DNA of 64,000 nucleotides from Croceimicrobium sp965658965 (GTDB lineage Bacteria > Bacteroidota > Bacteroidia > Flavobacteriales > Schleiferiaceae), in the NCBI GenBank assembly GCA_965658965.1, contig CBFHVV010000001.1:1-64000 (forward strand), written 5' to 3'. This document shows, one piece after another, positions 62,932 to 64,000 of the stretch. The number at the start of each line of letters is the position of its first letter. Positions within the stretch are counted from its first letter, which is position 1. The notes under the pieces were generated by a model. That model was not told where the DNA came from. It worked only from the letters and a program-made list of their open reading frames with translations, and searched no databases. The position numbers were made by a program, and so were the translations under genes.

Positions 62932-63414
62932 ATGTTTGTCACCAATCTACAAATTCGCAAAACACTACAACTCGCCCCAATAGCGTTGTTAACTTTAATT
63001 ATTGCAGATTTAGTACTGTTATTCGTACCCGGCTTTTTGGGAGGTTTAGCTTTAAATGGTTACCTCAGTACTATTATCACATTAGCAATTGTTGTTTTTT
63101 ACGCCTATTTCGGGTTTCCAATGTTTAGCTTTAATGCAGAAAGCGATCGTATTAAAATTAAATCGCACTTGGCCTTAAGTACCCTTTTCGGCAAAACCTT
63201 GTCGGTGCCGAAAATGAATATCACCGACTTGAAAATTGACTTAAGTGGCTACCGTAAAAAGTTAGTGATCAGCTATATTAATTCGGAGGGTAAAGAAGTG
63301 TCGGATAAGTTTTCTATTACCATTCTTAGTAACCGTAAGCTTAAAATGCTTGAAAAGGCGGTGAAGAGCTTTGAGCAGGAAAAGTCACCTGCTAACTTGC
63401 ATTTTTTCATCTAA
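62932..63414 (+). CDS. Small two-helix membrane protein with PH-like domain, unknown
   Basis: 160 residues: two N-terminal transmembrane helices (about residues 15-65) then a soluble beta-rich part (DRIKIKSHLALS, DKFSITILSN). Layout similar to the 169-residue protein at 22.5 kb. No recognised family. Confidence 0.6.
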   Translation: MFVTNLQIRKTLQLAPIALLTLIIADLVLLFVPGFLGGLALNGYLSTIITLAIVVFYAYFGFPMFSFNAESDRIKIKSHLALSTLFGKTLSVPKMNITDLKIDLSGYRKKLVISYINSEGKEVSDKFSITILSNRKLKMLEKAVKSFEQEKSPANLHFFI

Positions 63415-63474
63415 TTAATAGTCCTAAGCTATTTTACCATAGTTCTCACTTTTAGTGCAGAGCATGAATAATTG

Positions 63475-63482
63475 TACCTTTG
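63475..63482 (+). promoter_or_regulatory. -7 promoter box for the bacilliredoxin gene
   Basis: TACCTTTG, exact TAnnTTTG match, 22 nt before the ATG at 63505. Confidence 0.5.
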
Positions 63483-63504
63483 TAATCCAAAAATTATAAA
63501 GCAT

Positions 63505-63915
63505 ATGTACCCAGAAGATATCATCGCCCCAATGCGCGCCGACCTAAGTCAATTAGGCGTGATTGAAACAAAAACAAAAGAAGAAGTAGAAAGCAATATT
63601 AAGGCAGAAGGAACCACTTTGGTGGTAATTAATTCTGTTTGTGGTTGCGCGGCAGCAAATGCGCGCCCAGCGGTAAAAATGGCTTCTCAGCATAGCAAAT
63701 TACCCAACCGCATGATAACGGCCTTTGCTGGCAATGATACCGATGCGGTTAATACAGCACGTGCCATGATGGCGCCATTTCCACCATCTTCTCCTAGTAT
63801 CGCATTATTTAAGGATGGGAATTTAGTGCACATGATCGAGCGTCACCACATTGAGGGTCGCGCTGCAGAAGCGATTGCCGAGAATATCAAAATGGCCTTC
63901 GACGAGTATTGTTAA
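63505..63915 (+). CDS. BrxA/BrxB family bacilliredoxin
   Basis: 136 residues, YphP-type with redox motif CGC (Cys46, Cys48, in NSVCGCAAANARP). In Firmicutes this family removes bacillithiol from protein cysteines; many Bacteroidota carry homologues. The start at 63505 (MYPEDIIAP) fits the family; an earlier in-frame codon is in the leader. Confidence 0.92.
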   Translation: MYPEDIIAPMRADLSQLGVIETKTKEEVESNIKAEGTTLVVINSVCGCAAANARPAVKMASQHSKLPNRMITAFAGNDTDAVNTARAMMAPFPPSSPSIALFKDGNLVHMIERHHIEGRAAEAIAENIKMAFDEYC

Positions 63916-63937
63916 ATTCGGAAAAGCTTTTATAAGT

Positions 63938-63970
63938 AAGCCGCTTATCGCTAGATAAGCGGCTTTTTTT
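63938..63970 (+). terminator. Intrinsic terminator after the bacilliredoxin gene
   Basis: AAGCCGCTTATC, loop GCTA, GATAAGCGGCTT, then a T-run. Confidence 0.92.
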
Positions 63971-64000
63971 ATGATCTAGAAGGAAGACCGAGGAAACTAA

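Overview
The window looks like chromosomal DNA of a marine-type member of the Bacteroidota, most likely Flavobacteriales. The evidence is: a complete Bat operon (MoxR, DUF58, BatA to BatE); two secreted proteins ending in Por/type IX secretion sorting domains; an S46 dipeptidyl peptidase; DUF4625- and DUF4173-type proteins; and -7 promoter boxes of the Bacteroidota form TAnnTTTG ahead of many genes. No rRNA, CRISPR array, prophage or transposase gene is visible. One tRNA (Ala, anticodon GGC) is present. Species-level placement cannot be made from this sequence alone.

Layout. 1-3.5 kb: tatA, then a plus-strand run of a lone LolD/MacB-type ABC ATPase, an atypical SDR without the YxxxK motif, and an ALDH8A1-like aldehyde dehydrogenase. 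3.6-5.9 kb: an outer-membrane protein and a single-gene cassette, in which a lipoprotein with a caspase-like His/Cys motif pair is enclosed by a 17-bp inverted repeat. 6-11.6 kb: a JmjC/cupin oxygenase, a Cys-cluster protein, a cysteine dioxygenase with animal-type active-site residues, and, divergently, a cysteine-sulfinate-decarboxylase-like enzyme followed 3 bp later by a sodium/solute symporter. The last four genes look like a taurine/hypotaurine module, but the decarboxylase is split by a -1 frameshift. 11.7-15.7 kb: two TlpA-type thioredoxins, a DUF4625-like lipoprotein and MarC.

15.8-19.1 kb: a tightly coupled operon of a membrane di-iron hydroxylase, a double retropepsin-like protein and a protein with four tandem glycogen-binding-type domains; I know of no described system with this composition. 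19.1-21.7 kb: an ECF sigma / anti-sigma / exported DUF4097-like operon and tRNA-Ala. 22-26.2 kb: a small lipoprotein, a BioD-like P-loop/DRTGG protein, dGTPase and an FMN reductase. 26.2-34.4 kb: the Bat operon on the minus strand, eight genes with overlapping ends or very short gaps. 34.8-41.2 kb: a PhoX/DUF839 phosphatase with a T9SS tail, a large di-heme peroxidase and a hybrid sensor kinase.

41.2-45.8 kb: PdeM phosphoesterase, MltF lytic transglycosylase and a DPP7-type S46 peptidase. 46-50 kb: cystathionine gamma-synthase/lyase, an SDR, a Spy-like protein and an acyl-CoA carboxylase beta chain. 50-55.5 kb: a large exported unknown protein, a redoxin, a DUF4173 membrane protein and purQ. 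55.5-64 kb: GNAT, a 902-residue BNR/sortilin-like T9SS protein, a CLC transporter with altered selectivity residues, aspS, tadA, a small membrane protein and a bacilliredoxin.

Several starts were moved inward from the longest open frame, because the upstream in-frame TTG lies inside a promoter box or because a signal peptide or ribosome-binding site marks a later start.
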